Assembly (NCBI RefSeq): GCF_000931445.1
Contig: NZ_CP010849.1
Span: forward strand, 6,200,001-6,264,000
DNA length: 64,000 nt
Source of the DNA: Streptomyces cyaneogriseus subsp. noncyanogenus
Lineage (GTDB): Bacteria; Actinomycetota; Actinomycetes; Streptomycetales; Streptomycetaceae
Reading direction: 5' to 3'
Below are positions 1-7,763 of this stretch, in pieces (the first letter of the stretch is position 1; each line of letters begins with the position of its first letter). Position numbers and translations under genes: made by a program. Under the pieces are notes generated by a model that made no database searches, was not told where the DNA came from, and saw only the letters and a program-made list of their open reading frames with translations.

Positions 1-749
1 GCGAGGCCCTCAAGGCCAAGGGCATCAAGGTCGGTTACAAGCACAACATCGGCAGCCGCGAGACGACGTACGGCCTGATGAAGAACGGCTCCGTCACCGT
101 GCTGCCGGAGTACAACGGGGCGCTGCTGGCCTACCTCGACGCCGAGGCCGCGCCGAAGACGGTCGAGGAGACCACCAAGGCCATCGAGGCGAAGCTCGAT
201 GCGAAGCTGACGCTGCTGGAGCCGTCGCCCGCGCAGAACAAGGACTCCGTCACCGTCAACGCGGCCACCGCGAAGAAGCACGGGCTCACCGCCCAGTCCT
301 CCATCGGCGACCTCCGGGACATCGCCGGCGACCTGGTGATCGGCGGCTCCCCGGAGTTCCAGACCCGCCACCAGGGGCTGAAGGGCCTGAAGACGGTGTA
401 CGGCGTGGAGTTCAAGTCCTTCAAGGCGCTGGACGCGGGCGGCCCGCTGACCCTCGCGGCCCTGCGGAAGAACACCGTGCAGGCCGCGGACGTCTTCACC
501 ACCGACCCGGCCATCACCAAGGAGAAGCTCGTCGTCCTGAAGGACCCGGAGAATCTCTTCGGCTTCCAGAACGTGCAGCCGCTGGTCCGCGAGGGCAGCC
601 TGCCGAAGGAAGGGGCCGAGGCCCTCGACGCCGTCTCCCGCAAGCTGGACACGGCCACCCTGCGCGACCTGGACGCACAGGTCCAGACCGAGAAGAAGGA
701 CCCGCTGGACGTGGCCAAGGAGTGGCTCAGGTCGCAGGGCCTCGTCTGA
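1..749 (+). CDS. Glycine betaine/choline (osmoprotectant) ABC transporter substrate-binding protein, 5' end missing
   Basis: The reading frame is open from base 3, so the true start lies before the window. At least 248 codons of the C-terminal part are present. The start of the visible protein, with GYKHNIGSRETTYGLMKNG followed by LPEYNGALLAYL, is typical of the OpuAC/ProX periplasmic-binding family, as is the C-terminal LDAVSRKLDTATLRDLDAQV segment. Known members bind quaternary amines outside the membrane and hand them to a permease/ATPase pair; those partner genes would lie upstream of the window. The C-terminal lobe looks complete and ends in a TGA. The ligand (betaine, choline or proline) cannot be told from this fragment. 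The family call is secure, the substrate is not. Confidence 0.85.
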   Translation, partial: EALKAKGIKVGYKHNIGSRETTYGLMKNGSVTVLPEYNGALLAYLDAEAAPKTVEETTKAIEAKLDAKLTLLEPSPAQNKDSVTVNAATAKKHGLTAQSSIGDLRDIAGDLVIGGSPEFQTRHQGLKGLKTVYGVEFKSFKALDAGGPLTLAALRKNTVQAADVFTTDPAITKEKLVVLKDPENLFGFQNVQPLVREGSLPKEGAEALDAVSRKLDTATLRDLDAQVQTEKKDPLDVAKEWLRSQGLV

Positions 750-776
750 GGCCCGGCCCCGCCCGCCGGTGCCGCC

Positions 777-806
777 CGCCCGGACCGCCCCGGAAGGGGC
801 CGGGCG
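777..806. terminator. Hairpin between convergent genes
   Basis: A GC-rich inverted repeat with arms CGCCCGG...CCCC and GGGGCCGGGCG closes on a GGAA loop. It sits 28 bases after the stop of the binding-protein gene and 25 bases before the stop of the convergent DUF6114 gene. There is no T tract, which is usual for Streptomyces terminators. It could serve both directions. Confidence 0.5.
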
Positions 807-830
807 GACGGCGAGCGGCCGCGGGCGGAC

Positions 831-1289
831 TCAGGCGGTGCCGCCGGCCCGCCCGCCCAGCGGCAGCGTCCCCGCGGCCGGATCCGCCCCGGCCCGCTCG
901 CCCCGGCGCCGCCGGCGGCGCGGCTCCTGGTCCGGCAGCCACCCGAAGACCAGGCAGCTCCCGACACACCCGAGGAGCAGCCCGACGACGAAGCCGCCGA
1001 GGTTCGAGGTGAGCCAGGTGCCCAGCGAGACCAGCACACCGGTGATCGAATAGAACAGGCGCTGCGCCGGGTTGAAGAGGGCCAGCAGGCCGCACAGCAC
1101 CATCAGACCGGGGAGCAGATAGCCGGCCACACCCTGCATCCCGATGTGCAGGACCACCTTCAGCGACGCCTTCATCGTCAGCAGGATCTCCGCTCCGCCG
1201 AGGGCGAGCAGCAGCCCGCCCCAGAACGGACGGCGGGCCCGCCACCGGCGGAAGGCGGACCGCAAGCCCGTACGCGGCTCGTCGGCCAT
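831..1289 (-). CDS. DUF6114 family integral membrane protein
   Basis: A 152-residue protein with about four hydrophobic segments (FWGGLLLALGGAEILL, GVAGYLLPGLMVLCGLL, ITGVLVSLGTWLTSNLGGFVVGLLLGCVGSCLVFGWLP) and a basic, proline-rich cytoplasmic tail. The order and length match DUF6114 proteins of Streptomyces, which are nearly always found next to DUF6230 genes, as here. No enzymatic residues are recognisable and the function is unknown. The ATG at 1289 overlaps the stop of the upstream DUF6230 gene as TGATG, so the two are probably translationally coupled. An in-frame GTG at 1295 would add two residues. Confidence 0.8.
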   Translation of the reverse strand: MADEPRTGLRSAFRRWRARRPFWGGLLLALGGAEILLTMKASLKVVLHIGMQGVAGYLLPGLMVLCGLLALFNPAQRLFYSITGVLVSLGTWLTSNLGGFVVGLLLGCVGSCLVFGWLPDQEPRRRRRRGERAGADPAAGTLPLGGRAGGTA

Positions 1290-1960
1290 CAGCACCCCGA
1301 GTCACTGAAGCGCAGCTTCAGCCCCGGCAGCTTGAACACCCCGGCCGTGGTGGCGTAGTTGGTCTGCCGCAGATTGGCGATGCGCACGGTGTCGGCCTGC
1401 TGGCTGAACACGCCGATCGGGCCACGTCCCTTGGGCCCGGCCTTGTCCAGCGTGCTGGCGTCGTTGCCGATCTCGATGTTGTCGAAGGCCGCGTCGCCCG
1501 ACAGGTCGGTCGAGTCGGTGGTCAGGTCGCTGGCGGAGACCTTCTTGCTGCCGCTGCCCGCGGTGATGAGCAGGTTGGTGCCGCCCAGGTCGACGCTCTG
1601 GCACAGCTTGCTGAGGGTCGCTTCCTTGATCACGGAGGTGACCACCAGCACCTGCCCGCCGGTCTCCCCGGCGTTCGGGCTGCCCTCGGCCATGTTGTCG
1701 AGCCCGCCGAACTGAGCGAACCCGGTGCCTTTGAGCTCGGTGGCGGTGACGGTGAAGGGCATGCCGGAGATCGCGAACTGCACACCCAGCGCACCCTGGG
1801 CGGTGAGGATCGCCAGGCCCGCCGTGACGGCGGCGGCCGGTACGGCCATCACCGCCGCGCGGCGCAGCCTGACCCGGCCGCGTCTTGCCGGGCCGGTGAC
1901 GGTGTCGGGGCTGTCGGGGGTGTTGCCGGCGGACGGGGTGACGTCCGAGGACGAGGCCAT
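1289..1960 (-). CDS. DUF6230 family protein with N-terminal membrane anchor
   Basis: A 223-residue protein. About 35 polar residues precede one hydrophobic segment (AAVMAVPAAAVTAGLAILTAQGALGV) near residue 50. The rest is exported-looking sequence rich in Gly, Ser and Thr and ending in SDSGC. This is the DUF6230 pattern; the family has no assigned biochemical role. I chose the ATG at 1960 because GGGAG lies about seven bases upstream; the frame stays open further upstream without a better site. It is the first gene of a two-gene unit with DUF6114, and a good promoter lies 144 bases upstream. Confidence 0.8.
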   Translation of the reverse strand: MASSSDVTPSAGNTPDSPDTVTGPARRGRVRLRRAAVMAVPAAAVTAGLAILTAQGALGVQFAISGMPFTVTATELKGTGFAQFGGLDNMAEGSPNAGETGGQVLVVTSVIKEATLSKLCQSVDLGGTNLLITAGSGSKKVSASDLTTDSTDLSGDAAFDNIEIGNDASTLDKAGPKGRGPIGVFSQQADTVRIANLRQTNYATTAGVFKLPGLKLRFSDSGC

Positions 1961-2078
1961 GTCTGCTCCCTGAGGCATAGCGGATGCGGGTCGGGCTTCC
2001 GTGGCACGGTGTCCTGGCGCGGACAGCGGATGGGGCGTACGCGCCCTCACGACTCCCGGCGGTCGCGAGGGGATTTCA

Positions 2079-2132
2079 CGTTACGCACCAGTAGCTAACG
2101 GGGAAGTTACCGGTGGTTACAGGTCGGGTCAA
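2079..2132 (-). promoter_or_regulatory. Promoter of the DUF6230-DUF6114 operon with overlapping inverted repeat
   Basis: On the minus strand there is a -35 TTGACC (2132-2127), a 17-base spacer and a -10 TAACTT (2109-2104), a good vegetative (HrdB-type) match. The predicted transcription start falls around 2097, inside an inverted repeat CGTTA-N12-TAACG (2079-2100), a natural place for a repressor. The implied leader to the DUF6230 start is about 137 bases. The promoter is seen directly; regulation is inferred. Confidence 0.55.
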
Positions 2133-2801
2133 GCAAGTTGTGCGCAAAGGGTGGCGATTGTGTGCCCCGCCTGGGCCTTCTGTCCTGACCGGCGACGGCG
2201 GGGCGCCGGACGGCGGGGGGCGCTCCGCCGGCCGGCACCCGGTTCCGAGGCGGCGCGGGGCCCCCGGGCGGTGGTGGGCGGTCGACCCAACTCGCGTCCG
2301 GTGTATTGACTCTGACGATGGATCAGGTCTACAACTGCCCTGGTTCCCGGATCCGTGGCGCCGGATCCGTTCCCGCGGCACCGCCCGCGTTCCCGGCTCG
2401 CATGCCTCCCCTGACGGGGCATGTGCACGGCACGCCCGCACGGCACCTCGGCACCGCCCGGGTCCCGCACGGGGCATCCGCACCGCTCAGTCCCGCACCG
2501 GGCATGTGTACCGCCCGGTACCGCGTGGGGCGGCGCCTGCCCGGTTCGGTCCCGGTCCGGTTCCGCGCGGGAACGTCACCACCCCTCCGGCCGGTCTCCG
2601 GTCTGCCGTCGCCGGCCCGTCACGTACGGAGAAGGCGTCACGCTCCGGCGACGGCGTACGGCGCGGCCCGCGTCCCGGCGCGCCCTGCGGCCCGGGACGC
2701 ACCGCACCGCGGCGTCTCCCCACCCCCCACGCACCAGTTCCACCCGCGCAACCCGTTGTGCTCCACCTCGTCGACCCCCACTCCCGAGAAGAGGTACCCG
2801 C
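2133..2801. other. Long intergenic region without a convincing gene
   Basis: About 670 bases separate the divergent DUF6230 promoter from the secreted-protein gene at 2802. A possible plus-strand promoter lies within it: TTGACT at 2306-2311, an 18-base spacer and TACAAC at 2330-2335. The stretch 2420-2600 is full of short GCAC/CCGG direct repeats and has no credible coding frame; its open frames lack ribosome sites and look like compositional shadows. If 2306-2335 is used, the downstream mRNA would have a leader of roughly 460 bases. Confidence 0.4.
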
Positions 2802-3464
2802 ATGCGCACGCGCACCCTCCTCAGCCTCGCCACCGCCGTCACGGCGCTGTCGCTCACCGCCGCCGTCCCCGCCACCGCGGCCTCCACGGCCGCCGGCGCC
2901 GTCCTCACCACGGGCGGCACGGGCGGTACGCCGGTCGTGGTCGGCACCACCCTCAACGCCTCGCTGGCGAGCGGCACCGCCGCCACGTTCCACTCCAGCG
3001 CGACCGGCAGCACCGGGGTGTCCTGCACCGGCTCGCAGTTCACCGCCACCGTCACCGGCAACCCGACGGCGCCCGGCACGGCCACCGAGTCGGTCACCTC
3101 GCACACCTTCGACAGCAGCACCTGCACCGCCAACGTCAGCGGTGTGCTCGGCGTGAACGGCATCAGCCTCGGCAACCTGCCCTACAGCGCCACCGTCACC
3201 TCCAGCGGTGCCGTCACGGTGACCCCGCCGAGCGGCAGCACCATCCGGGCCACGGTCACGCTGCGCACCCTGCTGGGCAACGTGAGCTGCGTCTACCAGG
3301 CGTCCGGCCTGTCCGGCACCGCGAGCAACGCCAACAACGGGATCACCTTCACCGACCAGCAGTTCACGAAGGTCTCCGGCTCCTCGCTCTGCTTCGCCAA
3401 CGGCTACTTCACCGCCACCTACGCCCCGGTGAGCGCCGGCGGCGCCCCGGTCTTCGTCAACTGA
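2802..3464 (+). CDS. Secreted protein of unknown function
   Basis: A 220-residue protein. A clear Sec signal peptide (MRTRTLLSLATAVTALSLTAAVPATAAS) should be cleaved after about residue 27. The mature part is almost all short beta-prone Thr/Ser/Gly/Val segments with two probable Cys pairs (VSCTGSQF/SSTCTANV and VSCVYQAS/SSLCFANG), as in small Ig-like or beta-sandwich exported proteins. The ATG at 2802 follows GAAGAGGTACCCGC, a fair ribosome site. I do not recognise the family with certainty; many Streptomyces genomes carry similar secreted proteins. It stands alone and is followed by a strong terminator. Confidence 0.75.
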   Translation: MRTRTLLSLATAVTALSLTAAVPATAASTAAGAVLTTGGTGGTPVVVGTTLNASLASGTAATFHSSATGSTGVSCTGSQFTATVTGNPTAPGTATESVTSHTFDSSTCTANVSGVLGVNGISLGNLPYSATVTSSGAVTVTPPSGSTIRATVTLRTLLGNVSCVYQASGLSGTASNANNGITFTDQQFTKVSGSSLCFANGYFTATYAPVSAGGAPVFVN

Positions 3465-3498
3465 CGGACCGCGACCCCGACCCTCCGACCCTTCACTC

Positions 3499-3559
3499 CG
3501 CCCTTCCCGGGAGACCGGGGGACGCAGGCGCTAGGCGTCCCCCGGCCCCGGGAAGGGCG
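3499..3559 (+). terminator. Strong terminator hairpin after the secreted-protein gene
   Basis: The arms CGCCCTTCCCGGG and CCCGGGAAGGGCG, extended inward by GACCGGGGGACGC/GCGTCCCCCGGC, enclose a short loop AGGCGCTAG. Total stem length is about 25 pairs with little mismatch. It starts about 35 bases after the stop codon of the secreted-protein gene. Confidence 0.7.
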
Positions 3560-3655
3560 GACCGGGCGCGGCGGGAGGCCCCGCCTCCCGCCGCGCCTCC
3601 CGGTGGCACACGCCCGTCCGCCGGGCGGCCGTCCCGCCCGGGTACGGTGAGGCGC

Positions 3656-4834
3656 ATGCCCGAGACACCCCCCGCGCCCGTCATCCTCGGCAACGAGCCC
3701 GGCTCCTTCCCCCACGGAGTGCTGGCCGAGCGGCATCCCGCCGTCATCGCGCAGGTCAGGGAGGCGTTCCCCTGGGAACCGGCCCAGCACCGCGCCCTCG
3801 ACGCGCTGCTGGAGAGCTGCACCGAGGGTGTGATCGAGCCACTGCCCGCCGACGCCCCCGACCGGGAGCGCTGGACGGGGTGGGGCATGGACACGTATGC
3901 GGGCCGGTCCTGGTTCGATGTGCCCTGGCTGTGGTCCGAGAGCTACTTCTACCGCCTCCTCCTCCAGGCCGTCGGCTACTTCGGCCCGGGCGCCTGGCAG
4001 GGCATCGACCCCTTCCGCCCGGCCAAGCTGGCCGAACTCGACTCCCCGGAGACGGACGAGGAACTCGCCGCGCTCGACGACCTCGCCGGCCTGCCCGCCG
4101 GCGAACAGGCCCGGGCCCTGCTGCACGGCTCGCTCTGGGGCAACCGGGCCGACCTCGGCTTCCGCCTCTCCGCCACCGGCGGCGACACCCGGGCCGCCGC
4201 GCCCGGCCTGGTCGCCGACGACAGTGAGGCCCTCTGGTCCCTCCTGCCGCCCGCAGGGGGCGGCACCCTGTGCCTCGTGGCCGACAACGCGGGCCGGGAG
4301 CTCGTCCCCGACCTGCTGCTCGTCGCCCATCTCCTCGCGCACGGCCACGCCGAGCGGGCGGTGCTGCACGTCAAGCCCCACCCGTACTACGTCTCCGACG
4401 CCACGACCGCCGACGTGGTCGACGCGGTGCGCCGGCTGACCGGCGCCGGCGGGGCGGCGGCCGCCTACGGCCGCCGTCTGTGGGACGCGCTGGCGCGGGG
4501 GCGTCTCACCGTCCGCGCCCACCCCTTCTTCTGCGCGCCGCTGCCGTACGCGGACATGCCCGGCGACCTGCGCGCGGAATGCGCCGCCGCGACGGTCACC
4601 GTCGTCAAGGGCGACCTCAACTACCGCCGCCTGGTCGGCGACCGGTGGTGGCCGCCGACCACGCCGCTCGCCGAGGTCACCGCCCACTTCCCGGGCCCGG
4701 TCGCCGCGCTGCGCACCCTGAAGTCCGACGTGGTCACCGGTCTGGACGCGGGGACGGAAGCCGCGCTGACGGCCGCCGGGGACCAGCGTTGGCGCACGAG
4801 CGGCACCCACGCGCTGATCCAGGTCAGAACCTGA
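3656..4834 (+). CDS. ARMT1-like damage-control phosphatase (DUF89 family)
   Basis: A 392-residue protein with the DUF89/ARMT1 signature: DNAGRELVPDLLLVAHLL in the second third (Asp-Asn pair of the metal site) and VKGDLNYRRLVGDRWW near the C-terminus. DUF89 proteins are metal-dependent phosphatases that remove damaged or surplus sugar phosphates; the human ARMT1 protein was first described as a carboxyl methyltransferase. Length matches the ARMT1-like subgroup. I chose the ATG at 3656 (GGTGAGGCGC upstream) because homology-like sequence begins there, although the frame is open much further upstream. It is monocistronic. Confidence 0.8.
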   Translation: MPETPPAPVILGNEPGSFPHGVLAERHPAVIAQVREAFPWEPAQHRALDALLESCTEGVIEPLPADAPDRERWTGWGMDTYAGRSWFDVPWLWSESYFYRLLLQAVGYFGPGAWQGIDPFRPAKLAELDSPETDEELAALDDLAGLPAGEQARALLHGSLWGNRADLGFRLSATGGDTRAAAPGLVADDSEALWSLLPPAGGGTLCLVADNAGRELVPDLLLVAHLLAHGHAERAVLHVKPHPYYVSDATTADVVDAVRRLTGAGGAAAAYGRRLWDALARGRLTVRAHPFFCAPLPYADMPGDLRAECAAATVTVVKGDLNYRRLVGDRWWPPTTPLAEVTAHFPGPVAALRTLKSDVVTGLDAGTEAALTAAGDQRWRTSGTHALIQVRT

Positions 4835-4936
4835 CGGACCGCCGGAGTGTGCGCCGGACGGGGGACATTCACGCGATGGTGTGATCATCTCCCGCGCTCC
4901 GGATGAGGCCGGAGAGCCCTGGGTAGTGCCCCGGCC

Positions 4937-7144
4937 ATGACGCAGCAGCCCTTCGAACTCCCGCACTTCTACCTGCCGCACCCGGCGCGGCTCAACCCGC
5001 ACGTCGAGGAGGCCCGCGCCCACTCGACGGCGTGGGCACGCGAGATGGGCATGCTGGAGGGGTCCGGCGTCTGGGACCAGTCCGACCTCGACGCCCACGA
5101 CTACGGCCTGCTGTGCGCCTACACCCACCCCGACTGCGACGGCCCCGCCCTCTCCCTCATCACCGACTGGTACGTGTGGGTGTTCTTCTTCGACGACCAC
5201 TTCCTGGAGAAGTACAAGCGCACCCAGGACCGCGCCGGGGGCAGGGCCCACCTGGAGCGGCTGCCGCTGTTCATGCCGCCCGGCCCCGCCGCCGTACCCG
5301 AACCGGAGAACCCGGTCGAGGCGGGCCTGAAGGACCTGTGGCGGCGCACGGTGCCGTCGATGTCCGCCGACTGGCGCCGCCGCTTCTCCGTCGCCACCGA
5401 GAACCTGCTCAACGAGTCCCTGTGGGAGCTGTCCAACATCGACGAGGGGCGGATCGCCAACCCCGTCGAGTACATCGAGATGCGCCGCAAGGTGGGCGGT
5501 GCGCCCTGGTCGGCCGGGCTCGTGGAGTACGCGACCGCCGAAGTGCCCGCCCGCGTCGCCGGGACCAGGCCGCTGAGGGTGCTCATGGAGACCTTCTCCG
5601 ACGCGGTCCACCTGCGCAACGACCTCTTCTCCTACCAGCGCGAGGTCGAGGACGAGGGGGAGCTCAGCAACGGCGTGCTGGTGCTGGAGACCTTCTTCGG
5701 CTGCTCCACCCAGCAGGCCGCCGACATGGTCAACGACGTCCTCACCTCCCGGCTGCACCAGTTCGAGCACACCGCCCTCACCGAGGTGCCCGCCCTGGCC
5801 CTGGACGAGGGCCTCACCCCGGCCGAGGTCGCGGCGGTGGCCGCCTACGCCAAGGGCTTGCAGGACTGGCAGTCCGGCGGCCACGAATGGCACATGCGCT
5901 CCAGCCGGTACATGAACGAGGGGGCGCGGGCCACGCGTCCCTGGGAACGCCCGACCGGGCCGGGCAACGCCGCCGTCGACGTACGGTCCCTGCTCGCCGC
6001 GTCGGGTGCCGGGAGGCTGCGGGCCTACACGCACGTGCCGTTCCGAAAGGTCGGCCCCTCCCGCGTCCCCGACCTGTACATGCCGTTCCCGCTGGAGCTC
6101 AGTCCGCACCTGGACGGCGCCCGGCAGCGCCTCACCGGCTGGGCGCGGCGCATGGGCATCCTCGGCGAGGGCGTCTGGGACGAGGACAAGCTCGCCGCCG
6201 GGGACCTCCCGCTGTGCGCGGCGGGTCTCGACCCGGACGCGACACCCGAGGCCCTCGACCTGAGCGCGCAGTGGCTCACCTGGGGCACCTACGGCGACGA
6301 CTACTACCCCTTGGTCTTCGGTCACCGCCGGGACCTGGCCGCCGCCCGGCTCACCACGGCCCGCCTCTCGGCCTGCATGCCGCTCGACGGCGGGTCGCCA
6401 CCGGCGCCCGCCAACGGCATGGAGCGCGGGCTGGCCGACCTGTGGACGCGTACGACGGCGGACATGACGGCGGGGGAGCGGCGCACCCTGAAGGAGGCCG
6501 TCGACACGATGACCGAAGCCTGGGTGTGGGAGCTGTCCAATCAAATCCACAACCGCGTCCCGGATCCGGTCGACTACCTGGAGATGCGCCGCCAGACCTT
6601 CGGCGCCGACATCACCCTGCACCTGTGCCGGATGGGCCGCGGCCCGGCCGTCCCTCCCGAGGTCTACCGCAGCGGACCGGTCCGCTCCCTGGAGAACGCC
6701 GCCGTCGACTACGCCTGCCTGCTGAACGACATCTTCTCGTACCAGAAGGAGATCGAGTACGAGGGCGAGATGCACAACGCGATCCTCGTGGTGCAGAACT
6801 TCTTCGGCTGCGACTACCCGGCGGCACTCGGCGTCGTCCACGATCTGACGACCCAGCGCATGCGGCAGTTCGAGCACGTCACCGCGCACGAGCTGCCCCA
6901 GCTCCACGACGACCTGCGGCTGTCGCAGGAGGCGCGCGAGGCGATGGGGGAGTACGTGGCGGACCTGCGGAACTACATGGCGGCCATCCTGCACTGGCAC
7001 CGCAGCGTGCCCCGCTACCGGGCCGAGTACCTGGCCGGCCGCACCCACGGCTTCCTCCCCGGCCGGCCCCCCGCCGTGCCGTTCCCCGGGCGCGTGGCCG
7101 TCCCCGCTCCCGGGACGGCGTTCGCCGCCCTGCCTCGCGGGTAG
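4937..7144 (+). CDS. geoA: Geosmin synthase (germacradienol/geosmin synthase)
   Basis: A 735-residue two-domain terpene cyclase; the S. coelicolor enzyme (SCO6073) has 726 residues. The N-terminal domain carries the metal motif DDHFLE at residues 86-91 and a second motif NDLFSYQREVEDE near 230; it converts farnesyl diphosphate to germacradienol and germacrene D. The C-terminal domain, from about residue 365, has the DDYYP variant and NDIFSYQKEIEYE, and converts germacradienol to geosmin with loss of acetone. Both domains look intact. It is a single-gene unit, 102 bases after the DUF89 gene. This is one of the surest calls in the window. Confidence 0.97.
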   Translation: MTQQPFELPHFYLPHPARLNPHVEEARAHSTAWAREMGMLEGSGVWDQSDLDAHDYGLLCAYTHPDCDGPALSLITDWYVWVFFFDDHFLEKYKRTQDRAGGRAHLERLPLFMPPGPAAVPEPENPVEAGLKDLWRRTVPSMSADWRRRFSVATENLLNESLWELSNIDEGRIANPVEYIEMRRKVGGAPWSAGLVEYATAEVPARVAGTRPLRVLMETFSDAVHLRNDLFSYQREVEDEGELSNGVLVLETFFGCSTQQAADMVNDVLTSRLHQFEHTALTEVPALALDEGLTPAEVAAVAAYAKGLQDWQSGGHEWHMRSSRYMNEGARATRPWERPTGPGNAAVDVRSLLAASGAGRLRAYTHVPFRKVGPSRVPDLYMPFPLELSPHLDGARQRLTGWARRMGILGEGVWDEDKLAAGDLPLCAAGLDPDATPEALDLSAQWLTWGTYGDDYYPLVFGHRRDLAAARLTTARLSACMPLDGGSPPAPANGMERGLADLWTRTTADMTAGERRTLKEAVDTMTEAWVWELSNQIHNRVPDPVDYLEMRRQTFGADITLHLCRMGRGPAVPPEVYRSGPVRSLENAAVDYACLLNDIFSYQKEIEYEGEMHNAILVVQNFFGCDYPAALGVVHDLTTQRMRQFEHVTAHELPQLHDDLRLSQEAREAMGEYVADLRNYMAAILHWHRSVPRYRAEYLAGRTHGFLPGRPPAVPFPGRVAVPAPGTAFAALPRG

Positions 7145-7241
7145 CGCCCGCCGCTCCGGGAAGTCACCCGGGAAGCCGGCCCGTCCACCGGCTCCGCCCC
7201 GCGCCCGGCGGGGCGTCCACGGCGGCGCACGGGGTGCGGAG

Positions 7242-7599
7242 GTGCTGCGGCGGCTGGGCGGTACCCGTTCGATGGTGTTCCGCGCCGAGGACGGCCTCGA
7301 CGAGCCGAGCACCTGCGCGCCCACCCGGTCACAACGCCCGCGCCCTCGGGGCGGTGCTGTCCGGCCGGCCCGGACCGCACCGGGACGCCGTCCTGCTGAA
7401 CGCGGCGGGCGCGCTGCGCGTGGCGGGACTCCCCGACGGCTGGGAGGACGGCCTGCGGCCGGCCGCCGCGGCCGTCGACGAGGGGCGGGCGCGGGCCACC
7501 CTGGAGACCTGGGCGGAGACCTCGCGGAGCCTGGCCCCGCCCGCCGGCACCACCGCACTGGCCGGCGCGGCCGCCCGGCCCGGCCCGTCGCGCACCTGA
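7242..7599 (+). pseudogene. Remnant of a second anthranilate phosphoribosyltransferase (trpD)
   Basis: Two pieces of TrpD C-terminal sequence survive in different frames. In the first frame, LRRLGGTRSMVFRAEDGLDE followed by PTR (7242 to about 7330) matches the active-site region before the phosphate loop. In the next frame, GHNARALGAVLSGRPGPHRD and LLNAAGALRVAGLPDGWEDG (about 7325-7599) match the last 80 residues. The roughly 40-50 residues expected between them are missing, so a deletion plus a frame change joined the pieces. The N-terminal domain is absent. It lies just after geosmin synthase with no start site of its own, so it should be non-functional. Confidence 0.75.
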
Positions 7600-7763
7600 C
7601 GACCATGACGGTCGGGCGGGGTCACCGGAGGCCCGTCGTCCGGATGGACGTGCCGGATTTTTTTGCCCGGAATGGGACATTCAGGCAACCTCTGGCGCGG
7701 CGCCGGACGTCTGTCGGGGCGAGGTGAGTCGAACAGACGACAGAACACGGGGGGTGTTCGACC

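Noticed and set aside
2421..2801. N-terminal extension of the secreted protein in the same frame
   Set aside because: It would hide a clear signal peptide that begins at ATG 2802 and has repeat-like composition.
3419..7606. A 1395-codon open frame on the minus strand opposite the ARMT1 and geosmin synthase genes
   Set aside because: It is the antisense shadow of two certain plus-strand genes and has the shadow composition typical of high-GC codon use.
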